Shown here in pieces: positions 7,749 through 15,666 of a stretch of 64,000 bases of DNA (positions are counted from its first letter, which is position 1; each line of letters opens with the position of its first letter). Source of the stretch: Micromonospora rhizosphaerae (GTDB lineage Bacteria; Actinomycetota; Actinomycetes; Mycobacteriales; Micromonosporaceae); the NCBI RefSeq assembly GCF_900091465.1, contig NZ_FMHV01000002.1:4030001-4094000 (forward strand), written 5' to 3'. The notes under the pieces are model-generated. The model was not told the DNA's origin. It searched no databases and saw nothing but the letters and a program-made list of their open reading frames with translations. A program made the position numbers and the translations under genes.

Positions 7749-9331
7749 GCGGCGTCCTGGCCGGTGACCGTCGGGCCCCCGCCCGGCGGTCACCGCGCCG
7801 CGTCGTACCCCGGCCGGCGCTGACCGCCGCCTCGGCCGCCGCCGTCGCGGTCGCCCTGCTGCCCCTGGTCTACCTCGCCGTCCGGGCCGCCGAGGCCGGC
7901 GGGGACCGGATCGTCGAGGAGCTGCTCACCGCCCGGGTCGCCGTGCTGGCCGGGCGCAGCCTGGCCCTCGCCGCCGTGGTCACCGCCGCCTGCACCGTGC
8001 TCGGCGTCGGCATCGCCTTCCTGGTGACCCGCACCGACCTGCCCGGCCGGCAGGCCTTCGGCGTCCTCGCCGCGCTGCCGCTGGCAGTGCCGACCTACGT
8101 CGCCGGGTTCGCCTGGACGGCCACGGTCGACGGGTTCGAGGGCTTCTGGGCCGCCGCCCTGCTGCTCACCGTCTGTTCCTACCCGTACGTCTTCCTCCCG
8201 GCCGTGGCCGCCCTGAACCGGGCCGACCCGGGCCAGGAGGAGGTGTCCCGGTCGCTCGGCCGGGGACCGTGGGCCACGCTGCTCGGGGTCACCCTGCGCC
8301 AGATCCGCCCGGCCGTCGCCGCCGGGGCGCTGCTGGTCGCCCTCTACGTGCTCTCCGACTTCGGCGCGGTCTCCCTCGTCCGGGTCGACACCTTCACCCG
8401 GGCCATCTTCACCGCCTTCAACCTCGGCTTCGACCGCACGGGCGCGCTGGTGCTCTCCACCGTGCTGGTCGCCCTCACAGTCCTGCTGATCGGGGCGGAG
8501 CTGGGCACCCGAACCCGCGACGCCCGGTACGCCAGCACGGCGCTGCGGGCGCCCGTGCGCCTGGCGCTGGCCCGCTGGCGCGGCCCGGCGCTGCTCGGCC
8601 TGCTCGCCGTCAACGCCTTCGCCCTCGGGGTGCCCGCGGTCGGCCTGGCCCGGTGGCTGGCCGCCGGGGTGTCCCGCCCCGGCTCCCTCGCCGAGATCGC
8701 CACCGCCGCCGGCGCCTCGCTGTCGGTCTCCCTCGCCGGCGCGGCGCTGACCATGCTCCTCGCCCTGCCGCTGGGACTGCTCGCCGCCCGGGCGCCCGGC
8801 CCGGTCACCACCCTCCTGGAGCGCCTCACCTACCTCGCCCACGCCCTGCCCGGCGTGGTGATCGGCCTCTCCCTGGTCTTCTTCGCCGTCAACGTGGCGT
8901 ACCCGCTCTACCAGAGCGTCTGGCTGCTGGCGCTGGCGTACGCGACGCTCTTCCTGCCCCTCGCCGTCGGCGCGGTGGCCTCCGCCGCCGCGCAGAGCCC
9001 GCCCGCCGTCGAGGAGGCCGCCCGGTCGCTGGGCCGCGGCCCGTTCGCGGTGTTCCGCACGGTCACCCTGCCGCTGACCCTGCCCGGGATCGGCGCCGGC
9101 GCCGCCCTGACCTTCCTCACCTGCATGAAGGAACTGCCGGCCACCCTGCTGCTGCGCCCCACCGGGATGGACACCCTCGCCACCGAACTGTGGACGCACA
9201 CCTCCACCGCCTCGTACGCGGCCGCCGCCCCGTACGCCGCGATCCTGGTCGCGCTCGCCGCGGTGCCGACCTGGCTGCTCGCCGCGCGCACCGGCCTCAC
9301 CGACACCACATCCCCCGGAGGCGCCCGATGA
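7745..9331 (+). CDS. Ferric iron ABC transporter permease (double-domain, FbpB-like)
   Basis: A 528-aa integral membrane protein with ~12 hydrophobic segments and two copies of the binding-protein-dependent transport EAA loop: EEVSRSLGRGPWATLLGVTL (first half) and VEEAARSLGRGPFAVFRTVT (second half). This duplicated single-chain arrangement is typical of ferric iron permeases. The frame has no ATG, GTG or TTG between the end of the upstream gene and the first membrane segment. A CTG at 7745 overlaps the upstream TGA (CTGA, analogous to ATGA) and is preceded by AAGGAAG at 7728-7734, so it is proposed as the start. The 3' end overlaps the ATPase gene by ATGA. Confidence 0.85.
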   Translation: MSGVLAGDRRAPARRSPRRVVPRPALTAASAAAVAVALLPLVYLAVRAAEAGGDRIVEELLTARVAVLAGRSLALAAVVTAACTVLGVGIAFLVTRTDLPGRQAFGVLAALPLAVPTYVAGFAWTATVDGFEGFWAAALLLTVCSYPYVFLPAVAALNRADPGQEEVSRSLGRGPWATLLGVTLRQIRPAVAAGALLVALYVLSDFGAVSLVRVDTFTRAIFTAFNLGFDRTGALVLSTVLVALTVLLIGAELGTRTRDARYASTALRAPVRLALARWRGPALLGLLAVNAFALGVPAVGLARWLAAGVSRPGSLAEIATAAGASLSVSLAGAALTMLLALPLGLLAARAPGPVTTLLERLTYLAHALPGVVIGLSLVFFAVNVAYPLYQSVWLLALAYATLFLPLAVGAVASAAAQSPPAVEEAARSLGRGPFAVFRTVTLPLTLPGIGAGAALTFLTCMKELPATLLLRPTGMDTLATELWTHTSTASYAAAAPYAAILVALAAVPTWLLAARTGLTDTTSPGGAR

Positions 9332-10443
9332 CCGAGAGCATGCTGACAGTGGCCGGGGTGGCCAAGTCGTACGGACCGGTCGCCGCCCTGGCCGGCGTCG
9401 ACCTCGACGTCGCCGCCGGTGACCTGCTCGCCGTGCTCGGACCGTCCGGCTGCGGCAAGACCACCCTGCTGCGCTGCGTGGCCGGGTTCGAGCGGGTCGA
9501 CCGGGGTGTCATCACCGTCGCCGGGCGGCAGGTGGCCGGCGACCGCGGGCACCTCCCGCCGCACCGCCGCCGGGTCGCCGTCGTCCCCCAGGACGGCGCG
9601 CTCTTCCCGCACCTCTCCGTCGCCGACAACATCGGCTACGGGCTGGACCGGGCGGCCCGCCGCGGCGGCCGGGTCGAGGAGGTGCTCAGCCTGGTCGGGC
9701 TCGCCGGCTACGGCGGGCGGATGCCGCACCAGCTCTCCGGCGGCCAGCAGCAGCGGGTGGCGGTGGCCCGGGCGCTCGCTCCTCGGCCGCCCCTGGTGCT
9801 GCTGGACGAGCCGTTCAGCGCGCTGGACGCCCAGCTCCGCGCGGAACTGCGCGCCGACGTACGCCAGGCGCTGCGGGTCGACGGCGCCACCGCCGTGCTG
9901 GTCACCCACGACCAGGGGGAGGCGCTGTCGATGGCGGACGCCGTCGCGGTCATGGACGCGGGCCGCATCGCCCAGTGCGGCCCGCCCGCCGAGGTGTACC
10001 GCGACCCCGCCACGCCCTGGGTGGCCCGGTTCGTCGGCGACGCGGTCCTGCTGCCGGCCACGGTCGACGACGACGTCGCGGTCACCCCGCTCGGGCGGCT
10101 GCCACTGCGCGGACCCGCGGCCGGCGGCGCGGTGACCGTCCTCATCCGCCCCGAGCAGCTCCGGCTGGCGCCGAACGGCGGCTCCGTCGCGACGGTCGTC
10201 CGGCAGGACTTCCACGGGCACGACTCGTTGACCACCCTCCGCCTGGCCGACGGCACGCTGCTCACCGCGCGGACCCTCGGCGAGGGCGCCGGACTCAGCG
10301 CCGGCGCGCAGGTCGCGGTGACGGTGCGGGGACCGGTCCGGGCGTACGCCGCCAGCCACCCCAACGATCTTCGGCAAGCCGAAGCAGCGGGCGACAGATG
10401 CATTGACGGAGGTGAGAGTCCTACTGTAAGCAAGGTGTACTGA
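9328..10443 (+). CDS. Ferric iron ABC transporter ATP-binding protein (FbpC-like)
   Basis: A 371-aa nucleotide-binding subunit. Walker A is GPSGCGKTT, the signature is LSGGQQQR, Walker B is LVLLDEPFSALD and the switch histidine lies in VTHDQGEA. After ~residue 240 comes a TOBE-type regulatory domain (VTVLIRPEQLRLAP). It would energise the permease encoded just upstream. The natural end of the TOBE domain appears to be near VRGPVRAYAA; the last ~25 residues have no counterpart in the family and are encoded by a stretch starting at a hairpin (CTTCGGC-AA-GCCGAAG, 10369-10384) that would suit a former transcription terminator. Confidence 0.9.
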   Translation: MTESMLTVAGVAKSYGPVAALAGVDLDVAAGDLLAVLGPSGCGKTTLLRCVAGFERVDRGVITVAGRQVAGDRGHLPPHRRRVAVVPQDGALFPHLSVADNIGYGLDRAARRGGRVEEVLSLVGLAGYGGRMPHQLSGGQQQRVAVARALAPRPPLVLLDEPFSALDAQLRAELRADVRQALRVDGATAVLVTHDQGEALSMADAVAVMDAGRIAQCGPPAEVYRDPATPWVARFVGDAVLLPATVDDDVAVTPLGRLPLRGPAAGGAVTVLIRPEQLRLAPNGGSVATVVRQDFHGHDSLTTLRLADGTLLTARTLGEGAGLSAGAQVAVTVRGPVRAYAASHPNDLRQAEAAGDRCIDGGESPTVSKVY

Positions 10444-10462
10444 ACACGTTGGGGGGGTCCCC

Positions 10463-11569
10463 ATGCGACGCTCGGTACTCCTGGCCGCGATCCTGCTCGC
10501 GCTGACCTCGACCACCCCGGCCGTCGCCGCACCGCCACCCCGTTCGGGCGGCGCGGTAGTGGCGTCGGCCACCCCGGTCCAGATCTACGGCGCCTGGCAC
10601 TGCGGCAACGACTACTGCACCTGGCGGAGCGTGCGCACGGTCGCCGAGTTCGACAGCCAGAACCACTGGCTCGTCGACCGGGGCGACGGCCGCCCCTCGG
10701 TCAACCTGGTGGTGCTCAGCTTCGTGAACCCGCTCGCGCTGCTGCACCAGACCACCGACGCGAACACCCTCGACGGCGTACCGCGGGGCATGACGTCCGA
10801 GATCGTCAACTACTTCACCTCCCGCGGGATCCGGGTGATGCTCTCCATCGGCGGCATCACCTATACCGACGACTGGAACGCCGCGCTCGCCGACAACCCC
10901 GCCCTGTTCGGGCAGCGCGCCGCCGCCGTCGCCACCCGGCTCGGCGTCGGCATCGAGATCGACTACGAGCAGAACAGTGATCCCGACCTCACCGGGCTGC
11001 AGTCCTTCATCGACGCCTACCGCGCCGTCCATCCGTACGACGCCACCGGCGCGCGGCCCGAGGCCCGGCTGACCATCGACGTCGCCGCCGGCGACCGGTG
11101 GCTGATCGCCCTCAACCGCAAGGCGACCGCCGACTGGCTGCGCACCGACACGCCGGTCCTCGACTACGCCAACGCCATGGTGGCCGCCCGCCCGGCTTCC
11201 GCCAGCACCTCGCAGGCGAGCTGGCAGGAGCACGTCGACGGCAAGCCGCAGTACAGCCCGCCCGTGCCGCCGCTCGCCCCGGCCAAGTTCACCGGCGGTG
11301 TCTACATCGCCTACGGCGGCAAGCCGCTTCCCGAGTGCGTCGACTACACCAACTCGGTACAGCGGGCGGCTGCGCCGTACGTGCAGACCGTCGCGCCCAA
11401 CGGCGCGGGCGCCACGGCCGGGATGCTCGGATACATGTTCTGGGCGGCCGAGCGGCCGTCGACCCGGGGCATCGGCACCGTGCCGCCGAACACCTGCGAG
11501 GGCGGTGTCGGTGCCGGGGCGACCGCCCTGGCCGTGCCGGTGCCCATGCCCGCGTTGCGCCCGAGCTGA
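10463..11569 (+). CDS. Secreted GH18 chitinase-like glycoside hydrolase
   Basis: A 368-aa protein with a Sec signal peptide (MRRSVLLAAILLALTSTTPAVAA). The TIM-barrel motifs of GH18 are visible: SFVNPLAL for the early strand, IRVMLSIGG (residues ~123-131), and VGIEIDYEQ, which corresponds to DGxDxDxE with catalytic Glu169 and Asp167 present but the first Asp replaced by Val and the second by Glu. GMLGYMFWAAE near the end matches the conserved C-terminal tryptophan strand. The changes suggest an altered substrate, but the acid and its assisting Asp remain. It begins 19 bp after the iron-transporter operon and may be its own unit. Confidence 0.82.
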   Translation: MRRSVLLAAILLALTSTTPAVAAPPPRSGGAVVASATPVQIYGAWHCGNDYCTWRSVRTVAEFDSQNHWLVDRGDGRPSVNLVVLSFVNPLALLHQTTDANTLDGVPRGMTSEIVNYFTSRGIRVMLSIGGITYTDDWNAALADNPALFGQRAAAVATRLGVGIEIDYEQNSDPDLTGLQSFIDAYRAVHPYDATGARPEARLTIDVAAGDRWLIALNRKATADWLRTDTPVLDYANAMVAARPASASTSQASWQEHVDGKPQYSPPVPPLAPAKFTGGVYIAYGGKPLPECVDYTNSVQRAAAPYVQTVAPNGAGATAGMLGYMFWAAERPSTRGIGTVPPNTCEGGVGAGATALAVPVPMPALRPS

Positions 11570-11735
11570 CCCCGCTTCACGGCGTCGGGTAACGGTTCGG
11601 CCCTGGCTGGGGCGAGGGGGCGTTGCTGTGGGTGCGCCGAGCGACCTAGGCTGTGCCGGATCCACTAGGCACAGAGGAGCGTCGGTGACGGGCATCCCTC
11701 CAAGCCGCGGCAGGACGCGCGGACGCAATGGACAC

Positions 11736-11900
11736 CGGCTGTGGAACTACCTGCTTCCTACTACTTGCTCATGGTTGAGCGGTTCGGATGATTCGCTCTC
11801 CGCTCGGCTGTTGCCGGGCTGGAGTCCTGGACCGGCAGTCTGGTCCGGTGGCGATCGGTCCTGTCCTGCAGGATCTGCTTCACCGCGTGGTGTGGGGTGT
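11736..11900 (-). ncRNA. Predicted TnpB omega/reRNA region with host-derived guide
   Basis: In IS605/IS607 elements the guide RNA overlaps the 3' end of tnpB and runs through the right end into flanking DNA. Here the tnpB stop is only 5 bp from the element boundary, so the scaffold must lie within the last part of the gene and the guide would be the minus-strand sequence immediately left of 11756, starting AGCAGGTAGTTCCACAGCCG. Position and length of the scaffold are inferred, not seen directly. Confidence 0.35.
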
Positions 11901-13176
11901 GCAGGGCGATGTCGGGGTCGCCTGCTCGGTGCAGGATGTTGATCGCGGCGTTCACGTCGGCCTGCCACACCACCCCGCACCGGGTGCAGTGAAGCCGGTC
12001 CCCGCTGCGTCGGCCGAACCGGCCGCATTGGTGACAGGTTTGTGAGGTGTAGGCGGCGTTGACGGGCACGAGCGCAGAACCTCTGCGCTCCGACACGTTT
12101 GTCAGGGCCTCGGCGGTGACTCCTTTGGTCCACGCGGCGAGACGCCGGTTGACGTTCTTGCCCAGCGTCTTGCGGCCGGTGAAGCGTTTGGTGAGGTCTT
12201 CGGCGATCACGGTGGCGGCCTTGTCCACGACCTCGTGCACGGCGGTGAAGATCTCCGTACGCACCCGCGCCCGATGTCGGGCGGCCTGCCGGTCCCGCTT
12301 CACCGTCCCGAGGTTGTTGGCCTTGATCCGGTGCGCTTTCGCGTGGTCACCGCGGAGGGCGGCGGTGTTCGCTATCGAGCGCAGCTTCGCCCGCCGCCGG
12401 TTACGCTCCTTCAACCGGTCCGACTCGCTGCTCAACAGTTGGCCGAGGCGGGTGCCGTGGTGGGTACCGTCGGAGTCCGTCAGCGCCTCCGTGTAGCCCT
12501 TGTCCACGCCGATTGCCCGCTGTCCGCAGGGCCGCTGCGACGACCGCATCTGCGACGCGTCGACTTGGTAGTGCACCTCGACCCGGCCGCCGCGCAGGAT
12601 CAGCCGCAGCGTGCCCGTCGGGGCGACGGCCGACGACAGCGGGATCTTGACCATCTTGCGGCGTTCGAGGCCCGGGACCGCCAGCCATAATCGGCCGCGC
12701 GCGTCGGTAACGCTGTTGTGCTGGTCGGCGCGCACGATGATCTGATCGTGCGTGCGGTTGTGGCCACGCTTGCAGTGCTTGCGCATCTGCCGAGACAGGA
12801 ACGGATCAATGGCCCACTGGTCGGCCTTCAGCGCGGTGAACATTCGCTTGCGCTCGACCGGAGCGCTCGTGCGTCGGATGATCGCCCGCCGGACGTCGAC
12901 CTTGGCCGCCGCCACGTTCGCGGCGATGTCGGCCATGGCGTCGCGGACGGTTTCCTTCCACGCATTCGCCAACACCGCGAACCGCACGTGCGTGCCGTCA
13001 GCCAGCCAGCGGTCGCGCACCTGCCGGTCGGTCAGTCCGGCCCCGACACCGTTGATCGAGCCATGCCGCTGCCACACCTCGCTGCGCACCCAACCCAACC
13101 GGCGGGCCTGCTCCGCCAGGGCGGCGTACTTACCTGGGTTCATCCGGGACGAGTAGGCGATGCGGGTGACCTTCAC
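11761..13176 (-). CDS. tnpB: TnpB RNA-guided nuclease of IS607 family
   Basis: A 471-aa TnpB with the three RuvC-like acidic residues visible: Asp in AIGVDKGYTEAL, Glu in VIAEDLTKRF and Asp in WQADVNAAINIL. The zinc ribbon is TCHQCGRFGRR followed by LHCTRCG, between the second and third acidic residues as in active TnpBs. The start is GTG at 13176, overlapping the tnpA stop by GTGA. A basic helical region (SDRLKERNRRRAKLRSI) precedes the catalytic Glu. It should cleave DNA guided by an RNA transcribed from the element end. The frame is intact although the partner recombinase is not. The tail after the RuvC Asp (~50 residues) is polar. Confidence 0.93.
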   Translation of the reverse strand: MKVTRIAYSSRMNPGKYAALAEQARRLGWVRSEVWQRHGSINGVGAGLTDRQVRDRWLADGTHVRFAVLANAWKETVRDAMADIAANVAAAKVDVRRAIIRRTSAPVERKRMFTALKADQWAIDPFLSRQMRKHCKRGHNRTHDQIIVRADQHNSVTDARGRLWLAVPGLERRKMVKIPLSSAVAPTGTLRLILRGGRVEVHYQVDASQMRSSQRPCGQRAIGVDKGYTEALTDSDGTHHGTRLGQLLSSESDRLKERNRRRAKLRSIANTAALRGDHAKAHRIKANNLGTVKRDRQAARHRARVRTEIFTAVHEVVDKAATVIAEDLTKRFTGRKTLGKNVNRRLAAWTKGVTAEALTNVSERRGSALVPVNAAYTSQTCHQCGRFGRRSGDRLHCTRCGVVWQADVNAAINILHRAGDPDIALHTPHHAVKQILQDRTDRHRTRLPVQDSSPATAERRANHPNRSTMSK

Positions 13177-13797
13177 CGGTCATCCCCCACGGTCAGGTCC
13201 GCCCCTTGGAGCTCCTTCTCGTGGCGGCGCAGACCGTACAGGCGGCACGAGAAGGCGTGCACGATCGCCAACAAGTCCTCCACCAGTTCCTGCTGTGAGG
13301 ACAGTGACTCCTGATCGGCGACGACGATCTCGCAACCGCCACATGCCGCCACGTGCTCCAGCAAGTCGAAGCCGAACCGGGCCAGCCTGTCCTCGTGCGC
13401 CACCACCAGCATGCCAACCCCCCCGGCCGACCGCGTCCATCAACGCCAGGAACTACTTACTGCGCAGGTTCATCCCGCCGCCGACCTCGCTGACCCACTC
13501 GTCCACCGCCACACCGCGAGCAAGGCAGAACTGCTGCATCGCCGCCACCTGCAAGGCCAGGTCAGCCTTCCGACCCGGCGACGACACCCGGCAGTACACC
13601 ACGACCTTCCGCCGGTCGGCGTCGAAGCCCGGCTGCAGCACCCGGCGCACATCAGAATCGTCGAAGTACCGCTGCCCCGACGGCAGACGACGGACCGCGA
13701 TCCGACCCTCCGCCTCCCACCGGCGCACCGTACTCACCGAGCGGCCCACCCGCTTGGCGAACTCGCCGATCCGATACACGCTACCCACGACAGCCAA
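13173..13797 (-). pseudogene. tnpA: IS607-type serine recombinase TnpA, broken by a stop and a frameshift
   Basis: The N-terminal part (13797-13456) encodes a MerR-like HTH (YRIGEFAKRVGRSVSTVRRW) and the start of the serine recombinase domain with the catalytic serine in VVVYCRVSSPGRK. An in-frame TAG (13453-13455) then interrupts at SEVGGGMNLRSK*FLALMD. Further on, a run of seven C (13418-13424 on the plus strand) shifts the frame by one base; the continuation MLVVAHEDRLARFGFDLLEH, with the family DRLxRFG motif, is in another frame and ends at 13173. Two independent lesions make it non-functional unless the C run is a sequencing error and the TAG is read through. The element is probably unable to move by itself. 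Confidence 0.85.
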
Positions 13798-14572
13798 TTG
13801 CCGACAGCCCTAGAAAGGAAAGCAACCACTAGTCGCTGCTCCTCGGCGGCAAGGACAACTTCGCCGCCGACCGGCAGGCCGCCGAGCAGGTCCTCGCCTT
13901 CATGCCGGAACTCGTCCAGTCGGCCCGGTTCAACCGCGAATTCCTCGGCCGCGCGGTCCGTCATTTCGCCGGTGACCTCGGCATCCGGCAGTTCCTCGAC
14001 ATCGGCACCGGGCTGCCCGCGAACAACACCCACGAGGTCGCCCAGGCCGCCGCGCCGGAGTCCCGGGTGGTCTACGTGGACAACGACCCAATGGTCCTCG
14101 TGCAGGCCCGGGCGCTGTTGACCAGCACCCCGCAGGGCGCGACCGACTACATCGACGCAGACGTGCGCGACCCGGAGCGGATCCTGGCGGAGGCCCGCCG
14201 CACGTTGGACTTTTCGCAGCCGATCGCCATCATGCTGCTCGGCATCATGAACTTCATCGTCGACGACGACGAGGCGGTTCGGATCGTGCGGCGGCTGGTC
14301 GACGCCGTGCCCGCCGGCAGCTACCTGGTCGTCTCGCATCCCACGCGGGAGGTCAACGCGGAGGCGGTCGACCGGGCACTGGCGATGTGGAACGACGGCG
14401 GCTCCGCGCAGATGAGCGTACGGAGCCCGCGGGAGATCGCCCGCTTCTTCGAGGGTCTGGAACTGCTCGGACCCGGCCTGGTCACCTGCTCCCAGTGGCG
14501 GCCAAACGGCAACGACACCACCCCCACCTCGGAGTACTGCGCCGTCGGCCGCAAAAACGCCTGACAGCGGCC

Positions 14573-14601
14573 GGTCGCCCCGGCAACGCGCCGGGGCGAC
14601 C
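14573..14601. terminator. Bidirectional hairpin between convergent genes
   Basis: GGTCGCCCCGGC pairs perfectly with GCCGGGGCGACC (12 bp) around a 5-nt loop, midway between the methyltransferase stop (14564, plus) and the protease stop (14612, minus). There is no U-tract, as is usual for actinomycete terminators. Confidence 0.75.
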
Positions 14602-14611
14602 GGGCCGCGGA

Positions 14612-15472
14612 TCAGTAGACCGTCACGCCGTACGCGCTGGCCGCCTCGGTGACGGGCTGGTAGAACGTCGTGCCACCGGAGCGACAGTCGCCACTGCCGC
14701 CGGAGGTGATGCCGAGCGCCTTGGTGCCGTCGTAGAGCGGGCCGCCGGAGTCGCCGGGCTCGGCGCACACGGTGGTCTGGATCATGCCCTTGACGGTGCC
14801 GCTGCCGACGTAGCGGACCGTGACGTTGAGGGCGGTCACGGTGCCGCTGTGGGTGCCGGTGGTCGACCCGGTCCGCTTGACCGACTCGCCGACAAAGGCG
14901 TTCGCGGCGGTGTAGCCGCCGGGGTGGCTCAGCGACGCGTTGTCGTAGCGGACCAGCGCGTAGTCGTTGCCGGGGAAGCTGGAGCCGATGGTCGGGCCGA
15001 TGAGCGTGGTGTGGCTGGAGTTGGTGTACCAGGTGTTGGCCACGTCGCCGCAGTGCCCGGCGGTCAGGAAGTAGTAGGTGCCGGCCTTGACCACGTTGAA
15101 GCCGAGCGAGCAGCGGTAGCCACCGCCGTAGATGGCGTCACCGGCGGAGAGCAGCGGACGGAAGACGCCGCGGGCCCGTTCGATCCGGATCGCGCCGGCG
15201 TTGCGGCCGGCGCTCTTCTTGATGGTCGAGATCTCGGCGGCGGAGACGGTGTCGTCGGCGGTCACCACGACGCGACCGGACGCGGCGTCCACCCGCCAGG
15301 CGATGCCCTCCACACCCGACGCCTGCACCGCGTCGTCGGCCTGGGCGAGTTGGCTGGCGTCGTAGCTCGGCGGGGCGGCGGTGGCCGGCGCGGTGAAGGC
15401 GCCGGCGGCGACCAGGCCGACGGTCGCGGCGAGTAGCGGGGCGAACCAGCCGGGGGTGGGTCGGATTCTCAC
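14612..15472 (-). CDS. Secreted chymotrypsin-like (S1, streptogrisin-type) serine protease
   Basis: A 286-aa preproprotein. The GTG at 15472 is chosen because AAGGAGGAGAC precedes it; longer frames upstream are not supported. Order: signal peptide ([22 protein letters not shown]), a short propeptide (~60 residues, containing [18 protein letters not shown]), then the mature domain with catalytic His in FLTAGHCG, Asp in [10 protein letters not shown] and Ser in [11 protein letters not shown]. Disulfide cysteines flank the His and Ser as in streptogrisins. An extracellular digestive protease. Convergent with the disrupted methyltransferase across a strong hairpin. Confidence 0.92.
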   Translation of the reverse strand: MRIRPTPGWFAPLLAATVGLVAAGAFTAPATAAPPSYDASQLAQADDAVQASGVEGIAWRVDAASGRVVVTADDTVSAAEISTIKKSAGRNAGAIRIERARGVFRPLLSAGDAIYGGGYRCSLGFNVVKAGTYYFLTAGHCGDVANTWYTNSSHTTLIGPTIGSSFPGNDYALVRYDNASLSHPGGYTAANAFVGESVKRTGSTTGTHSGTVTALNVTVRYVGSGTVKGMIQTTVCAEPGDSGGPLYDGTKALGITSGGSGDCRSGGTTFYQPVTEAASAYGVTVY

Positions 15473-15666
15473 TGTCTCCTCCTTGAGGGTGAGGGCCGCG
15501 GGGGTCGGCTCCCAGGAGTCGTCACGGGTGTCGCATCGACGGGGGTGGCCGTGGCGAACGCTGTGGCGGCGAGTATCTACCATGGTCGATTGCTTCGCAA
15601 GGGGCAACGATCATCGGAGGAGGGTTCGCCGGTCCGCCGCTACGCTGTCACTCGGGGAGGTGCGAC

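Larger units (their letters stand above)
11756..13840 (-). mobile_element. IS607-family insertion sequence (about 2.09 kb) inside a methyltransferase gene
   Basis: The element carries a MerR-HTH serine recombinase (tnpA, broken) overlapping tnpB by GTGA, the standard IS607 order, read on the minus strand. There are no terminal inverted repeats and no target duplication beyond a shared CTGCT at both junctions (11751-11755 and 13836-13840), of which one copy belongs to the target. This fits serine-recombinase crossover at a short identity. Excision at CTGCT exactly restores the host reading frame, which fixes the boundaries to within 5 bp. Confidence 0.88.
11685..14564 (+). pseudogene. DUF574-type SAM-dependent methyltransferase interrupted by an IS607-family element
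   Basis: The first 23 codons (GTG 11685 to 11755, SD GAGGAG at 11674-11679) encode VTGIPPSRGRTRGRNGHRLW and NYL; after the insertion, 13841 onward encodes LGGKDNFAADRQAAEQVL and the rest of the enzyme. Joining 11755 to 13841 restores one uninterrupted 264-codon frame with the family signature WNYLLLGGKDNF intact across the joint. The remaining body has the SAM-binding motif QFLDIGTGLP, the acidic loop VVYVDNDPMV and the terminal SEYCAVGRK. The 3' part is open from ATG 13902 and could make a truncated protein lacking the N-terminal motif. Original role: methyltransferase of unknown substrate, common in actinomycetes. Confidence 0.85.
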
